DNA from: Paraclostridium dentum
GTDB taxonomy: Bacteria > Bacillota > Clostridia > Peptostreptococcales > Peptostreptococcaceae
Assembly (NCBI RefSeq): GCF_012922555.1
Contig: NZ_WIPK01000003.1
Span: 62,001-126,000 of the forward strand
Length of the DNA: 64,000 bases
Direction of reading: 5' to 3'
Within the stretch, counting starts at the first letter, position 1; the number at the start of each line of letters is the position of its first letter. Positions 27,348-36,684 of the stretch are shown in pieces. The notes under the pieces were generated by a model that saw only the letters and a list, made by a program, of their open reading frames with translations, was not told the origin of the DNA and made no database searches. The position numbers and the translations under genes were made by a program.

Positions 27348-28103
27348 ATGAATAATATAAAAATAAATGTAAAAAACTTAGAACTTTTCTATGGAGATAA
27401 CAAAGCATTAAAAGGAATAGACATGCAGATAAAAGAAAATAAAGTAACTGCATTAATAGGACCTTCAGGATGTGGAAAATCAACTTTTTTAAGAACTTTA
27501 AATAGAATGAACGATTTAATTGAAAATGTTAAAATAAAAGGGGAAATATCTGTAGACGGAGAAGATATATATAAATCTGATGATGTTATAAAACTACGTA
27601 CAAAAGTAGGAATGGTATTCCAAAAACCAAATCCATTCCCGATGAGCATATATGATAATGTTGCTTATGGACCTAGAATACATGGAATAAAAGATAAAGC
27701 TACATTAGATAAGATTGTTGAAGAAAGTTTAAGAGGAGCTGCTATTTGGGAAGAGGTTAAAGACAGATTAAATAAATCAGCTTTAGGATTATCAGGAGGA
27801 CAGCAACAACGTATTTGTATAGCTAGAACAATAGCTATGAAGCCAGAAGTAATATTAATGGATGAGCCAACTTCAGCGCTAGATCCGATATCAACATCTA
27901 AAGTAGAAGAATTAATAGATGAGTTAAAAGATAAATATACTATAGTAATAGTAACTCATAATATGCAACAAGCAGCTCGTGTATCGGATGAAACTGCATT
28001 TTTCCTATCAGGAGAAGTTGTAGAATTTGACGAAACAAAAACTATATTTACTAGTCCAAGGGATAAACGTACAGAAGATTATATAACAGGAAGATTTGGA
28101 TAA
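27348..28103 (+). CDS. pstB: Phosphate ABC transporter ATP-binding protein PstB
   Basis: ATPase of the phosphate importer; 251 residues, complete. Walker [11 protein letters not shown]-loop [12 protein letters not shown] (the PNPFP is PstB-specific), ABC signature LSGGQQQR, Walker [10 protein letters not shown] and switch His in IVTHNM are all present. One base after pstA, with AAGGAG overlapping the end of pstA. Confidence 0.97.
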   Translation: MNNIKINVKNLELFYGDNKALKGIDMQIKENKVTALIGPSGCGKSTFLRTLNRMNDLIENVKIKGEISVDGEDIYKSDDVIKLRTKVGMVFQKPNPFPMSIYDNVAYGPRIHGIKDKATLDKIVEESLRGAAIWEEVKDRLNKSALGLSGGQQQRICIARTIAMKPEVILMDEPTSALDPISTSKVEELIDELKDKYTIVIVTHNMQQAARVSDETAFFLSGEVVEFDETKTIFTSPRDKRTEDYITGRFG

Positions 28104-28140
28104 AATAAATATAAAATAATCAATAAAAAGGAGTTTTAAA

Positions 28141-28794
28141 ATGGTCAACAATAACTTAGAGTTAAATATAAATACCCTTATAAACTATACACTAAAAATG
28201 TTTGATAAAAGTCAAGAAATTCTAGAAGAATCAGTAAACAGCATGATGACAAAAGATATTGAAAAAGCAAAAGGAATTTCACAAAAAGATGATGAAATAG
28301 ACACTTTAAGAGACTATATAAGGGATAGAAGTATTGAGCTTATGGCATTAAAACAACCTATGGCAAAAGATTTAAGATTTATATATGCATTAGAAAGTAT
28401 GTGCTTAGAGTTAGAGCGTATAGGCGATTATTCTGTAAATATATCAGTTGAAGTTGTAAAGATAGGAAAAGAAGAATATATAAAAGAATTAATAGACATA
28501 CCTAAAATGAAAGATATATGCATTGATATGATAAAAGATGCAAAGAAAGCTTTAGAACTAAGAGATGAAGAACTTGCATACAATACAGCTTTAAAAGATG
28601 ACTTAGTAGATAAGTTGTATGATGTTATACATGAACATACACTTAAGGTTATGCATGAAAAAGAAGTAAACATAGATCAAGGAGTGACGATGTTGTTTGT
28701 TGCTAGGTATTTAGAAAGAATTGGAGACCATATTACCAATATATGTGAAAAGATTATATATGCATTAAGAGGCGATATGATTGAAATAGGATAA
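28141..28794 (+). CDS. phoU: Phosphate signaling protein PhoU
   Basis: 217 residues forming two three-helix PhoU repeats, each with the metal-binding pattern (ELERIGDYSVNI and YLERIGDHITNI). PhoU restrains the Pst transporter and the PhoR kinase when phosphate is plentiful. AAAGGAG precedes the ATG. Last gene of pstCAB-phoU; no phoPR is adjacent. The C-terminal domain of the Na/Pi symporter at 13.4 kb carries the same motif. Confidence 0.95.
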   Translation: MVNNNLELNINTLINYTLKMFDKSQEILEESVNSMMTKDIEKAKGISQKDDEIDTLRDYIRDRSIELMALKQPMAKDLRFIYALESMCLELERIGDYSVNISVEVVKIGKEEYIKELIDIPKMKDICIDMIKDAKKALELRDEELAYNTALKDDLVDKLYDVIHEHTLKVMHEKEVNIDQGVTMLFVARYLERIGDHITNICEKIIYALRGDMIEIG

Positions 28795-28823
28795 AACTAC
28801 AGGAATGTAGTTTTATTTTTTTT
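28791..28823 (+). terminator. Terminator of the pst operon
   Basis: 11-bp perfect stem ATAAAACTACA with loop GGAA, T8 tail; the arm begins in the phoU stop codon. Confidence 0.9.
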
Positions 28824-28962
28824 GTGCTAATATTTTATTGAGTACAAACATATCTATTAAAGTACAGTGTTTAATTATAAAATTTAGCTATATTGATTGA
28901 AATAATTGTCAATAATAACTAATAGTATTTATTAAAATATAAAAAACAAAGGGGAAGTGGGG

Positions 28963-29775
28963 ATGAAAAGAAAAATAAAACCTATTTTTTTAAGTGTATC
29001 TACAGTTGTATTACTTTTGTTTTTATTATTTGTTACATTTGATAAAATCATTGCTACATCAAGTGAACAAAATAATATAGATATAAAATTGCTAGAAAGT
29101 GATACGATGACATTAACTGACCTCATGATGAAAGCAAGTAGTGTAAATAATAGAGGACCAAAGCCAAAACCTGAGAAGGTTGCTTATATAACAATTGATG
29201 ATGGACCATCTAAATACACAGATGGAATACTATCTATTTTAGATAGCAATAATGTTAAAGCCACGTTCTTTATGATAGAAGGTAATATGAAACAACATCC
29301 AGAACAATTAAAAAGAATCGCTCAAGAGGGCCACTCTATGGGATTTCACAGTGTAAGTCACGACATATCTGTACTATATAAAACTCCGGAAAATACTGTT
29401 AATGAATTTGATAAGTGCCAAGACACATTAAATAAAATTACTAAAGTAAACTCAAACTTAATAAGATTGCCTTATGGTAGTAAACCTTATGCTCCAGAAG
29501 AATCATACAATGCATTAGTTGATGATGGATTTAAAATCTGGGATTGGAATTTGGATACAGAAGATTGGAAGGGGACTCCACAAACTATAGTAAATAATGT
29601 AAATAAATATTCCAATCAACATAGTGAAGTTGTACTTTTAATGCATGAAAAGGAACAAAGTGTTAAAGCTCTTCAAGGTATAATAAATCAATTAAAAGAA
29701 AAAGGATATACAATAATGCCAATAGAAGAAAGTGATATGCCGAAAAATTTTTGGGAACAAAATTTACGTAACTGA
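28963..29775 (+). CDS. Membrane-anchored polysaccharide deacetylase (NodB domain)
   Basis: Carbohydrate esterase family 4. About 270 residues: basic start and one signal-anchor helix (about 8-28), a short linker, then a NodB domain with motif 1 TIDDGP, motif 2 HSVSHD (metal His), RLPYGS and a DWNLDTEDW segment. These conserved residues suggest an active N-deacetylase acting on peptidoglycan outside the membrane. GGGGAAGTGGGG precedes the ATG; the GTG at 28957 lies inside that purine tract. Single gene. Confidence 0.92.
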   Translation: MKRKIKPIFLSVSTVVLLLFLLFVTFDKIIATSSEQNNIDIKLLESDTMTLTDLMMKASSVNNRGPKPKPEKVAYITIDDGPSKYTDGILSILDSNNVKATFFMIEGNMKQHPEQLKRIAQEGHSMGFHSVSHDISVLYKTPENTVNEFDKCQDTLNKITKVNSNLIRLPYGSKPYAPEESYNALVDDGFKIWDWNLDTEDWKGTPQTIVNNVNKYSNQHSEVVLLMHEKEQSVKALQGIINQLKEKGYTIMPIEESDMPKNFWEQNLRN

Positions 29776-29793
29776 ATATAATATTTATAAATA

Positions 29794-29823
29794 TTGACAA
29801 TAATAATGATGATTATATATAAT
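29794..29823 (+). promoter_or_regulatory. Sigma-A promoter of the valS T-box transcript
   Basis: Perfect TTGACA (29794-29799) and perfect TATAAT (29818-29823), 18-bp spacer. Transcription would begin near 29830 and run through the T-box leader. Confidence 0.75.
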
Positions 29824-29849
29824 TAAAAGATAAACAGAATATTTAAAAA

Positions 29850-30096
29850 CTGAGAAAAAGAGGAGTATGCAAACTCAACTTACAGAGAGGAAAGTTCACC
29901 GGCTGAAAGACTTTCCAAGAAATGAATTGCAGAAGGTAGCTTTGGAGTTTCTAAGCTGAAAATAATAGTAAGCTTAGACGGTGAGAATCGTTAAATTTAT
30001 TAAGTGTTATGTAGAGCTTGATTAAAAGCTTTACATAAAATTAAGGTGGTAACGCGAGCTTTTCGTCCTTAAATAGGATGAAGGGCTCTTTTTTAT
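29850..30096 (+). ncRNA. T-box leader (valine) upstream of valS
   Basis: Uncharged tRNA-sensing riboswitch. The conserved T-box core AAGGTGGTAACGCG lies at 30043-30056; TGGT should pair with an acceptor end whose discriminator base is A, as in tRNA-Val. The candidate specifier is GTA (valine) at 29936-29938, after a GAAG. The competing terminator is a GC-richer hairpin at 30056-30087 (GAGCTTTTCGTCC with GGATGAAGGGCTC) followed by T6. The core has A where the usual T-box has C (TGGTAAC against TGGTACC). Confidence 0.93.
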
Positions 30097-30127
30097 GTAT
30101 ATAAAATAAAAAATAGGAGGAATTTAC

Positions 30128-32791
30128 ATGGAAAATACAAACTTACCAAAAACGTATAATCCAAAAGACTTTGAATCAAGATTATATTCAAAGTGGGTAG
30201 AAGAAGGTTTATTCAAATCTAAGCCAAACCCAAATAAAAAGCCATTTACTATAATGCTTCCCCCACCAAACATAACGGGGCAATTACACATGGGGCATGC
30301 TCTTGACCATACATTACAAGATATACTTATAAGATGGAAGAGAATGGACGGTTATGAAGCTTTATGGCAACCAGGAACAGACCATGCTTCTATAGCAACA
30401 GAAGTTAAAGTTGTTGAAAGAATAAAAGAACAAGAAGGAAAAACTAAGTACGAAATAGGAAGAGAAGAGTTCCTAAAAAGAGCTATGGACTGGAGAAATG
30501 AATTTGGTAGAAAGATAGTAGACCAAATGAAACAATTAGGAGATTCATGTGACTGGGAAAGAGAAAGATTTACAATGGATCAAGGTTGTAATGAAGCAGT
30601 TACAGAATTCTTTGTAAAGTTATATGAAAAAGGTCAAATTTACAAAGGAAACAGAATAATAAACTGGTGTCCTGATTGTAAAACTACATTATCTGATGCT
30701 GAAGTTGAGCATGAAGAGCATGATGGAAAGTTCTATCATATAAAATACCCAATAGCAGGTAGTGAAGAGTTCTTAGAAATAGCAACAACTAGACCAGAAA
30801 CAATGTTAGGAGATACTGGTATAGCAGTAAACCCTGAAGATGAAAGATATACTCATTTAGTAGGAAAGCATGCTATACTTCCACTAGTAGGAAGAGAACT
30901 TATAATAGTTGCAGATGATTACGTTGATTTAGAGTTTGGAACAGGTGCAGTTAAAATGACTCCAGCACATGACCCTAATGACTTTGAAGTAGGTCAAAGA
31001 CATGACCTTGAAAAGATAAACGTAATGAACGAAGATGGAACTATGAATAAATTAGCTGGTAAGTATGAAGGCATGGACAGATATGAGTGTAGAAAGCAAA
31101 TTATAGCTGATTTAGAAGAAGCTGGATACTTAATAGCGATAAAAGATCATAATCACAATGTAGGATCTTGTTACAGATGTAAAACTGTAGTTGAGCCAAG
31201 ATTATCAGATCAATGGTTCGTTAAAATGGATGAATTAGCAAAACCTGCTATAGACATATTAAAGAAACAAGATTTAGAATTTGTTCCAGATAAATTTGAT
31301 AAAACTTACCTACAATGGTTAGAAAATATAAGAGACTGGTGTATATCAAGACAGTTATGGTGGGGACATCAAATACCAGCATACTACTGTCAAGAATGTG
31401 GTGAGGTAGTAGTTGCTAAAGAAATGCCAAAACAATGTAAATGTGGACATACTCACTTTAAGCAAGATGAAGATGTATTAGATACATGGTTCTCATCTGC
31501 ATTATGGCCTTTCTCAACATTAGGATGGCCTAATAAAACAGAAGAGCTAAACTACTACTACCCAACAAGTGTACTTGTAACTGGATACGATATAATATTC
31601 TTCTGGGTTGTAAGAATGGCATTTGCAGGAATGTTCTGTATGGGAGAAACTCCATTTGAACATGTATTAATACATGGACTTGTAAGAGACTCAGAAGGTA
31701 GAAAAATGAGTAAATCTCTAGGAAACGGAATAGATCCATTAGAAGTAATAGATCAATATGGAGCTGATGCTTTAAGATTCATGTTAGCTACAGGAAACTC
31801 TCCAGGAAATGATATGAGATTCTATATGGAAAGAGTTGAATCATCTAGAAACTTTGCTAATAAGTTATGGAATGCATCTAGATTCGTATTTATGAATATA
31901 GATGAAGAAATAATGAATGGTGTTACTAGAGAATCAGTAGAAAAAAATATGACTTTAGCTGATAAATGGATAATTTCAAGAGCTAATAATGTTGTTAAAG
32001 AAGTTACTGATAACATGGATAAGTTTGACTTAGGAATAGCAGCTCAGAAGATATATGACTTTGCTTGGTCAGAGTACTGTGACTGGTATATAGAAATAGT
32101 TAAGCCAAGATTATACTCAGATGATAAAGAAGCTAAGCAAACAGCATTATATACATTAACATATGTATTAGAAAAAATATTAAAACTTCTTCATCCATAC
32201 ATGCCATTTATAACTGAAGAAATATATACTCACCTTCCAACTGTAGAAGGAAGTATAGTTGTAGCTCAGTTCCCTCATTACGATGAAGCTGACAATATGG
32301 CTAAAGAAGAAGAAATGATGAACTTAACAATGGATGGTATAAGAAACATAAGAAACGTAAGAGCTGAAATGAACGTACCACCATCAAAGAAAGCTAAAGT
32401 GATAATAGTTCCGACAGCTGATAAGAAAGAAGCTATGGAAGCTGGACTTGATTACTTTGTAACATTAGCATCTGCATCTACAGTTGAAATAGTTGAAGAT
32501 GAAACTAATATACCAGAAGACGCTGTAAGTGTTGTTATAGATGGTGTAAAAATATTTATACCTCTTGATGAATTAGTTGACTTCACTAAAGAACTAGATA
32601 GATTAAATAAGGAAAAAGCTAAATTAGAAGGTGAAATAAAGAGAGTAAACGGAAAACTTTCTAATCAAGGATTCTTAGCTAAAGCTCCAGAAAGCTTAGT
32701 TAATGAAGAAAAAGCTAAAAAAGAAAAATTTGAAGAAATGATGAAATCAGTTATTGAAAGAATCGAAAATATAGAAGCTAAAATGAAGTAG
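30128..32791 (+). CDS. valS: Valyl-tRNA synthetase
   Basis: Charges tRNA-Val; class I aminoacyl-tRNA synthetase of 887 residues. Seen: the HIGH variant HMGH in [11 protein letters not shown], the editing domain with [17 protein letters not shown] in [11 protein letters not shown], an anticodon-binding helical domain, and a C-terminal coiled-coil arm (about 815-887) typical of ValRS. AGGAGG precedes the ATG. Expression is controlled by the valine T-box directly upstream. Confidence 0.98.
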   Translation: MENTNLPKTYNPKDFESRLYSKWVEEGLFKSKPNPNKKPFTIMLPPPNITGQLHMGHALDHTLQDILIRWKRMDGYEALWQPGTDHASIATEVKVVERIKEQEGKTKYEIGREEFLKRAMDWRNEFGRKIVDQMKQLGDSCDWERERFTMDQGCNEAVTEFFVKLYEKGQIYKGNRIINWCPDCKTTLSDAEVEHEEHDGKFYHIKYPIAGSEEFLEIATTRPETMLGDTGIAVNPEDERYTHLVGKHAILPLVGRELIIVADDYVDLEFGTGAVKMTPAHDPNDFEVGQRHDLEKINVMNEDGTMNKLAGKYEGMDRYECRKQIIADLEEAGYLIAIKDHNHNVGSCYRCKTVVEPRLSDQWFVKMDELAKPAIDILKKQDLEFVPDKFDKTYLQWLENIRDWCISRQLWWGHQIPAYYCQECGEVVVAKEMPKQCKCGHTHFKQDEDVLDTWFSSALWPFSTLGWPNKTEELNYYYPTSVLVTGYDIIFFWVVRMAFAGMFCMGETPFEHVLIHGLVRDSEGRKMSKSLGNGIDPLEVIDQYGADALRFMLATGNSPGNDMRFYMERVESSRNFANKLWNASRFVFMNIDEEIMNGVTRESVEKNMTLADKWIISRANNVVKEVTDNMDKFDLGIAAQKIYDFAWSEYCDWYIEIVKPRLYSDDKEAKQTALYTLTYVLEKILKLLHPYMPFITEEIYTHLPTVEGSIVVAQFPHYDEADNMAKEEEMMNLTMDGIRNIRNVRAEMNVPPSKKAKVIIVPTADKKEAMEAGLDYFVTLASASTVEIVEDETNIPEDAVSVVIDGVKIFIPLDELVDFTKELDRLNKEKAKLEGEIKRVNGKLSNQGFLAKAPESLVNEEKAKKEKFEEMMKSVIERIENIEAKMK

Positions 32792-32800
32792 TAAAAATAG

Positions 32801-32905
32801 ATATATAATAGTATAGATGTAGAGACCCTATATAAATTTTGCTCCACAAAGCTGTAGAGATTGCTTTGAAATGTCGCTAAAACTTATATAGGGTCTCTTT
32901 ACTAT
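32801..32905 (+). repeat. Structured intergenic repeat, copy 1 (complete)
   Basis: Starts 10 nt after the valS stop. The perfect 15-bp outer stem AGAGACCCTATATAA (32821-32835) pairs with 32884-32898. Inside is a 6-bp hairpin CAAAGC/GCTTTG (32847-32852, 32863-32868) followed by the conserved GAAATGTCG. The same core occurs at 32953-33010 and 33731-33832. The T3 tail is weak, so it may be a terminator, a structured RNA or a small repeat element. Confidence 0.75.
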
Positions 32906-32952
32906 GCTTATACTTAATTTAGATATCTATTTTGTGGAGAGGAAGGTAAGGA

Positions 32953-33010
32953 TGAGTTTTGTTCCACAAAGCTGAAAAGACGCTTTGAAATGTCGTCAGG
33001 ATCTCTTTAC
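32953..33010 (+). repeat. Structured intergenic repeat, copy 2 (5' arm lost)
   Basis: Shares the internal core of copy 1 (TTTTGTTCCACAAAGC, GCTTTGAAATGTCG) and its 3' end (GATCTCTTTACGATG against GGTCTCTTTACTATG) but has no matching 5' outer arm. It is flanked by near-direct repeats GAAGGTAAGGAT and GAAGATAAGGAT. It looks like a decayed copy. It fills most of the 310-base gap between valS and the PH-domain gene. Confidence 0.65.
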
Positions 33011-33102
33011 GATGGGAAGATAAGGATAAAGGTAAAGAGTTATGTGAAGAATATGGATTATAGGGTATAATAGTAAATAATAAAATTTAAGGAGGGGTAT
33101 TT

Positions 33103-33726
33103 ATGGCAGGAAATTTATTTGGAAGAATGGCAGCTGATACTTTAGGTTTATCTGATATAGGTAAAATAATATCGCCAAGAGATTTTGATAAAGTAGATGG
33201 TGATGATTATATAATGCATGAAGATGGAGAAAAAATATTCTTTGTTATAAAATCAAAATCGGATGAGTATGTATTTACAAATAGAGGTCTTTTACATGTA
33301 GACGGAGCTAATGCAATTAGTAAAAAAAGAACTGTTAAAAGACATGAATTTTATTATGAAAGAGTACATTCAGTAACACTAGAAACTGCGGGAACTGTAG
33401 ACTTAGACATAGAGATAAAATTTAGCTTTGGAGAAGAAGCATTTAGTATAGATGTAGATAAAAAACAATTAGAACAATTAAAAGATTTATATAAAGCTTT
33501 AGTTGAAGTTGGAATACAACAAGGTAAAAACCAAGTTGCTATACAAGATGGAACAAAAGGCCTTGATATGGCAAACAATGCAATTTCAAGATGTAATTTA
33601 GATGGAAATGCAGTAAATGTTGTAAAAGAGTTAACTAACTTTAACTTAGATTGGATGGAATCGCTAAGATTAAATTATAGCAATAAAGATTTCACTGAAG
33701 TATTTGAAAAATATATAAATAATTAA
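33103..33726 (+). CDS. Bacterial PH-domain protein
   Basis: 207 residues. The N-terminal 130 residues resemble bacterial pleckstrin-homology proteins of the YvbH type: beta-rich segments FFVIKSKSDEYVFTNRGLLHVD, a basic KKRTVKRHEFYYERVHSVTLETAG and a terminal helix. The C-terminal half is helical and unrecognised. No signal peptide. AAGGAGGGG lies 8 nt before the ATG. The gene is bracketed by copies of the structured repeat. Ligand and role unknown. Confidence 0.8.
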   Translation: MAGNLFGRMAADTLGLSDIGKIISPRDFDKVDGDDYIMHEDGEKIFFVIKSKSDEYVFTNRGLLHVDGANAISKKRTVKRHEFYYERVHSVTLETAGTVDLDIEIKFSFGEEAFSIDVDKKQLEQLKDLYKALVEVGIQQGKNQVAIQDGTKGLDMANNAISRCNLDGNAVNVVKELTNFNLDWMESLRLNYSNKDFTEVFEKYINN

Positions 33727-33730
33727 ACCA

Positions 33731-33832
33731 ATATATAATAGTAGAGTATGTAGAGTCCATATATAAATTTTGCTTAACAAAGCGGTAAAGATGCTTTGAA
33801 ATGTAGCTAAAACTTATATATGGGCTATTTTA
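33731..33832 (+). repeat. Structured intergenic repeat, copy 3 (complete, covarying)
   Basis: Starts 5 nt after the stop of the PH-domain gene. Outer stem AGTCCATATATAA (33754-33766) pairs with 33814-33826; the inner hairpin CAAAGC/GCTTTG is at 33778-33783 and 33793-33798. Relative to copy 1, C-G has become A-T and A-T has become T-G within the stem, so pairing is kept. The flank ATATATAATAGTA also matches copy 1. The next 200 bases up to folC show no further feature. Confidence 0.75.
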
Positions 33833-34042
33833 TGTTTATAGCTAAAAAATATGAAATAGTATATAGATAACTTGCCTAAATATAAGTTAAAATATAAGTT
33901 GGCAATTTTGTTTTTGAAAATTTTCAGGAAAGAAATTTGCATAGAATTTTTAAGTTATTAACAAGAGGATTAATTGAGTATTTTGCCGAAATTAAATAAC
34001 ATTAGAAATAATTTACACTTAATTATACAATGGAGGAACAAT

Positions 34043-35338
34043 ATGAATTATAATGAGGCTTTACAGTTTATACACGAAAGTCATAAGTTTGGTATGAGAC
34101 TAGGATTAGGTAATATAAAAAAATTATTAGAACTATTAGGAAACCCGCAAAGTAATTTAAAAATAATACATGTTGCAGGTACTAATGGTAAAGGATCAAC
34201 ATGTTCTTTCATATCATCTATTTTAAAAGAAAGCGGATATAAAGTAGGATTATATACTTCTCCATTTTTAGAGACATTTACAGAAAGAATAAGAGTAAAT
34301 GGAGAAAATATACGTGAAGAAGAAGTTGGAAAAATAGTATCTTTAATAAAAGAAAAAATAGAAATAATGGTTAGTGAAGGATATTCTTATCCTACTGAAT
34401 TTGAAATAGTTACGGCTATGGCATTTTATTATTACAACCAAGAAAAAGTTGACTTTGTTGCTCTAGAAGTTGGTCTTGGAGGTAGATACGATGCAACTAA
34501 TGTTATCGATAAACCTGTAGTAAGTGCAATAACTTCAATAAGTTTAGATCATACAGGTATACTTGGAGATACATTAGCAAAAATAGCTTTTGAAAAGGGC
34601 GGAATTATAAAAGAAGATTGCCCTACTATAGTGTATCCACAGCAAGAAGAAGCAAGTGCAGTTATAAAAAATATATGTGAGGAAAAGAAATCTAAATACA
34701 TAGAATGCGATTTTAAAAATATAGAAATAAAATCATCAAATATTAACTCACAAATATATAATTGTAATATAAATGGAAAAGAATTAAGAGATTTAGAAAT
34801 TAAATTAATAGGAAATCATCAGATAAAAAATTCTATTGTAGCTTTAAATGTTATTGAGTATTTAAATGATATTAAAATTACAAACATATCTGAAGAAAAT
34901 ATTAGAAAAGGTCTATTAGAAACTAAGTGGCCAGGAAGAATAGAAAAAATAAGTGAAAATCCAATGTTTATAATAGATGGAGCACATAATGAAGAAGGTG
35001 CTAAATCACTTGCAAATTCTATTGATAAATATTTTGAAAATAAAAACAAAATTCTAGTTATAGGAATGCTTGAAGACAAGGATATAGAATCTGTATTAGA
35101 TTTATTAATACCTAAATTTAATAATGTTATAACTACTACACCTGATAATCCAAGAGCTATAGATGCTGATAAACTTAAAGAAAAAATAGAAAGATATAAT
35201 ATAGAAGTAACTTGCAAACCAAATATAAAAGAAGCTGTTGACTATGCATTAGAAATATCAAATAAAGATGATGTAATAATAAGTGCAGGATCTTTATATA
35301 TGATAGGAAACGTAAGAACTATAATAGTAAATAAATAA
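34043..35338 (+). CDS. folC: Folylpolyglutamate synthase / dihydrofolate synthase family
   Basis: Mur-ligase-family enzyme adding glutamate to folates. About 431 residues with P-loop GTNGKGST, the folate/Mur segment VGLYTSPFLETFTERIRVNG, GLGGRYDATNV and SLDHTGILGDTLAKIAFEKGGI. An upstream in-frame TTG at 33974 has no Shine-Dalgarno, while TGGAGGA precedes the ATG at 34043, which is also where family homology begins. Single gene, facing a convergent TSCPD gene across a hairpin. Confidence 0.95.
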   Translation: MNYNEALQFIHESHKFGMRLGLGNIKKLLELLGNPQSNLKIIHVAGTNGKGSTCSFISSILKESGYKVGLYTSPFLETFTERIRVNGENIREEEVGKIVSLIKEKIEIMVSEGYSYPTEFEIVTAMAFYYYNQEKVDFVALEVGLGGRYDATNVIDKPVVSAITSISLDHTGILGDTLAKIAFEKGGIIKEDCPTIVYPQQEEASAVIKNICEEKKSKYIECDFKNIEIKSSNINSQIYNCNINGKELRDLEIKLIGNHQIKNSIVALNVIEYLNDIKITNISEENIRKGLLETKWPGRIEKISENPMFIIDGAHNEEGAKSLANSIDKYFENKNKILVIGMLEDKDIESVLDLLIPKFNNVITTTPDNPRAIDADKLKEKIERYNIEVTCKPNIKEAVDYALEISNKDDVIISAGSLYMIGNVRTIIVNK

Positions 35339-35396
35339 AAATAGAGTTTGTAATCTGAGTTAAAATACTTAAATTACAAACTCTATTTTTTATTTT
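35339..35396. terminator. Bidirectional terminator between folC and the TSCPD gene
   Basis: AATAGAGTTTGTAAT pairs perfectly with ATTACAAACTCTATT around a 17-nt spacer; T-rich on the right, A-rich on the left. It overlaps the 3' end of the minus-strand gene. Confidence 0.8.
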
Positions 35397-35641
35397 GATA
35401 ATTGTTCACGTAAAGCTTTTGATAATTGATCAGGACAAGAAGTAGATTTTCCTCCACAAGTTATACCAGCTAATTTCTCTGCAACCTCATCAGCACGAGT
35501 TCCCTCTACAAGATGTTTAAGACCTAATAAGTTACCAGGACATCCACCAACGAAGTCTACACTTGTAACTATATTATTTTCATCGATATCAAACACCATT
35601 TCCTTACAACAAACCCCTGATGGTTTAAATGATACTTTCAT
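35390..35641 (-). CDS. TSCPD-domain protein (TIGR03905-like)
   Basis: An 83-residue protein with GVCCKEM, FVGGCPGNLLGL and the name-giving TSCPDQLS near the end. The four conserved cysteines suggest metal or cofactor binding; the domain also occurs at the C-terminus of some B12-dependent ribonucleotide reductases. Function of the stand-alone form is unknown. The ATG at 35641 follows GGAGG by 8 nt; seven upstream in-frame codons lack a Shine-Dalgarno. Confidence 0.88.
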   Translation of the reverse strand: MKVSFKPSGVCCKEMVFDIDENNIVTSVDFVGGCPGNLLGLKHLVEGTRADEVAEKLAGITCGGKSTSCPDQLSKALREQLSK

Positions 35642-35806
35642 TGTAAATACCTCCAAAAACATGATAAGTAAATAATATCAAATAATATAGATGAATATCA
35701 ACAACTTTTTAATAAGTATAATTTCCTAGTTAGTAAAAAAAGTAATAAGACGAGCATTTTAAACAATATACTATGATAGTACATTTTATTGCGAGGAGGT
35801 TTTGTT

Positions 35807-36673
35807 TTGAAGCTATATACATCTAATTATTTATCACAAAGTTTAAGTGTAATAGATTATCAGACTCTTAAATTGGAAAAAGAAATAAATTTAGGGCCAG
35901 ACATATATCCTCACCATTTTTGCATAGAAAAAGATAAAAACATAATGTATATACCAAGTTCGTTTGATGGAGTTCTTTATGTTTTAGATATTGGAAAAGA
36001 GAAAATAATAGATTCTGTATCTATAGGAGGAAATTTAAGCCAGGTTTCGCTTTGTAAAAATGAACTTTTTGTAGCTAATGAAGATTCGAATAGTATTTAT
36101 GTATTGGATAAGGATAATCTGGAACCAATAGGGGTTATTAGCGTTGACAATATGCCTCATGGGTTTGCATATGATAAAGTAGATAATAAACTATATGTGC
36201 CTTGTATCGATTCTATTTTATGTATAGATATAGAAAAGAAAATAGTTGAACGAAAGGTCGATTTAGATTATAAAGCATGGCATATAAAAATAGATAAATA
36301 TAAGGATATTATATATACATCTACATTAGATGGTAAGATAATTATTTTAGATAAAAAAAACTTAAATATATTAGATACAATAGGAAATTTTTTAATACCA
36401 GTTGAAATATGCGTAAATTATAAAAAAGAACATATATATATAGCAGACTTAGGATATAAAGCTATAAAAATATTAGACTATAAAACACATAAAGAAATTG
36501 GGTGTATAAAGATAAATGGAAATCCTCAAGGGTTAGAACTATCAAATGATAGTAAGTTTTTGTTTTTAACTGATACTTTTAATAATAGTGTTAAGATTTA
36601 TGGAACGGATAAAAATGAGATTATAGATGAAATTAAGGTAGGAAAAGAGCCTACCACTATAGTTTTTGTGTAG
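35807..36673 (+). CDS. YncE-like beta-propeller (YVTN-type repeats)
   Basis: 288 residues built of about seven 40-residue repeats with the pattern -V-D-x-x-x-I- followed by G-x-x-P-H/-G-(F/L) (NMPHGFAYD, GNPQGLEL, GKEPTTIVF), forming a seven-bladed propeller. There is no signal peptide. The TTG start at 35807 is 7 nt after GAGGAGG; an earlier TTG at 35789 lies before that Shine-Dalgarno. Clostridial relatives exist, but I know of no established function. Confidence 0.82.
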   Translation: MKLYTSNYLSQSLSVIDYQTLKLEKEINLGPDIYPHHFCIEKDKNIMYIPSSFDGVLYVLDIGKEKIIDSVSIGGNLSQVSLCKNELFVANEDSNSIYVLDKDNLEPIGVISVDNMPHGFAYDKVDNKLYVPCIDSILCIDIEKKIVERKVDLDYKAWHIKIDKYKDIIYTSTLDGKIIILDKKNLNILDTIGNFLIPVEICVNYKKEHIYIADLGYKAIKILDYKTHKEIGCIKINGNPQGLELSNDSKFLFLTDTFNNSVKIYGTDKNEIIDEIKVGKEPTTIVFV

Positions 36674-36684
36674 GCTATTTTTTG
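36647..36684. terminator. Terminator between the propeller gene and the DUF4364 gene
   Basis: AGCCTAC pairs with GTAGGCT around a 15-nt loop, followed by T6; it overlaps the end of the propeller gene and, read on the other strand, the stop region of the convergent gene. Confidence 0.65.

Noticed and set aside
32804-32809. TATAAT at the start of the structured repeats as a promoter for a small RNA
   Set aside because: No -35 element is present at 16-18 bp in either copy; the shared sequence may simply be part of the repeat.
33895-33915. TTGGCAA upstream of folC as a sigma-54 promoter
   Set aside because: The -12 GC is missing at the required spacing, and no activator gene is adjacent.
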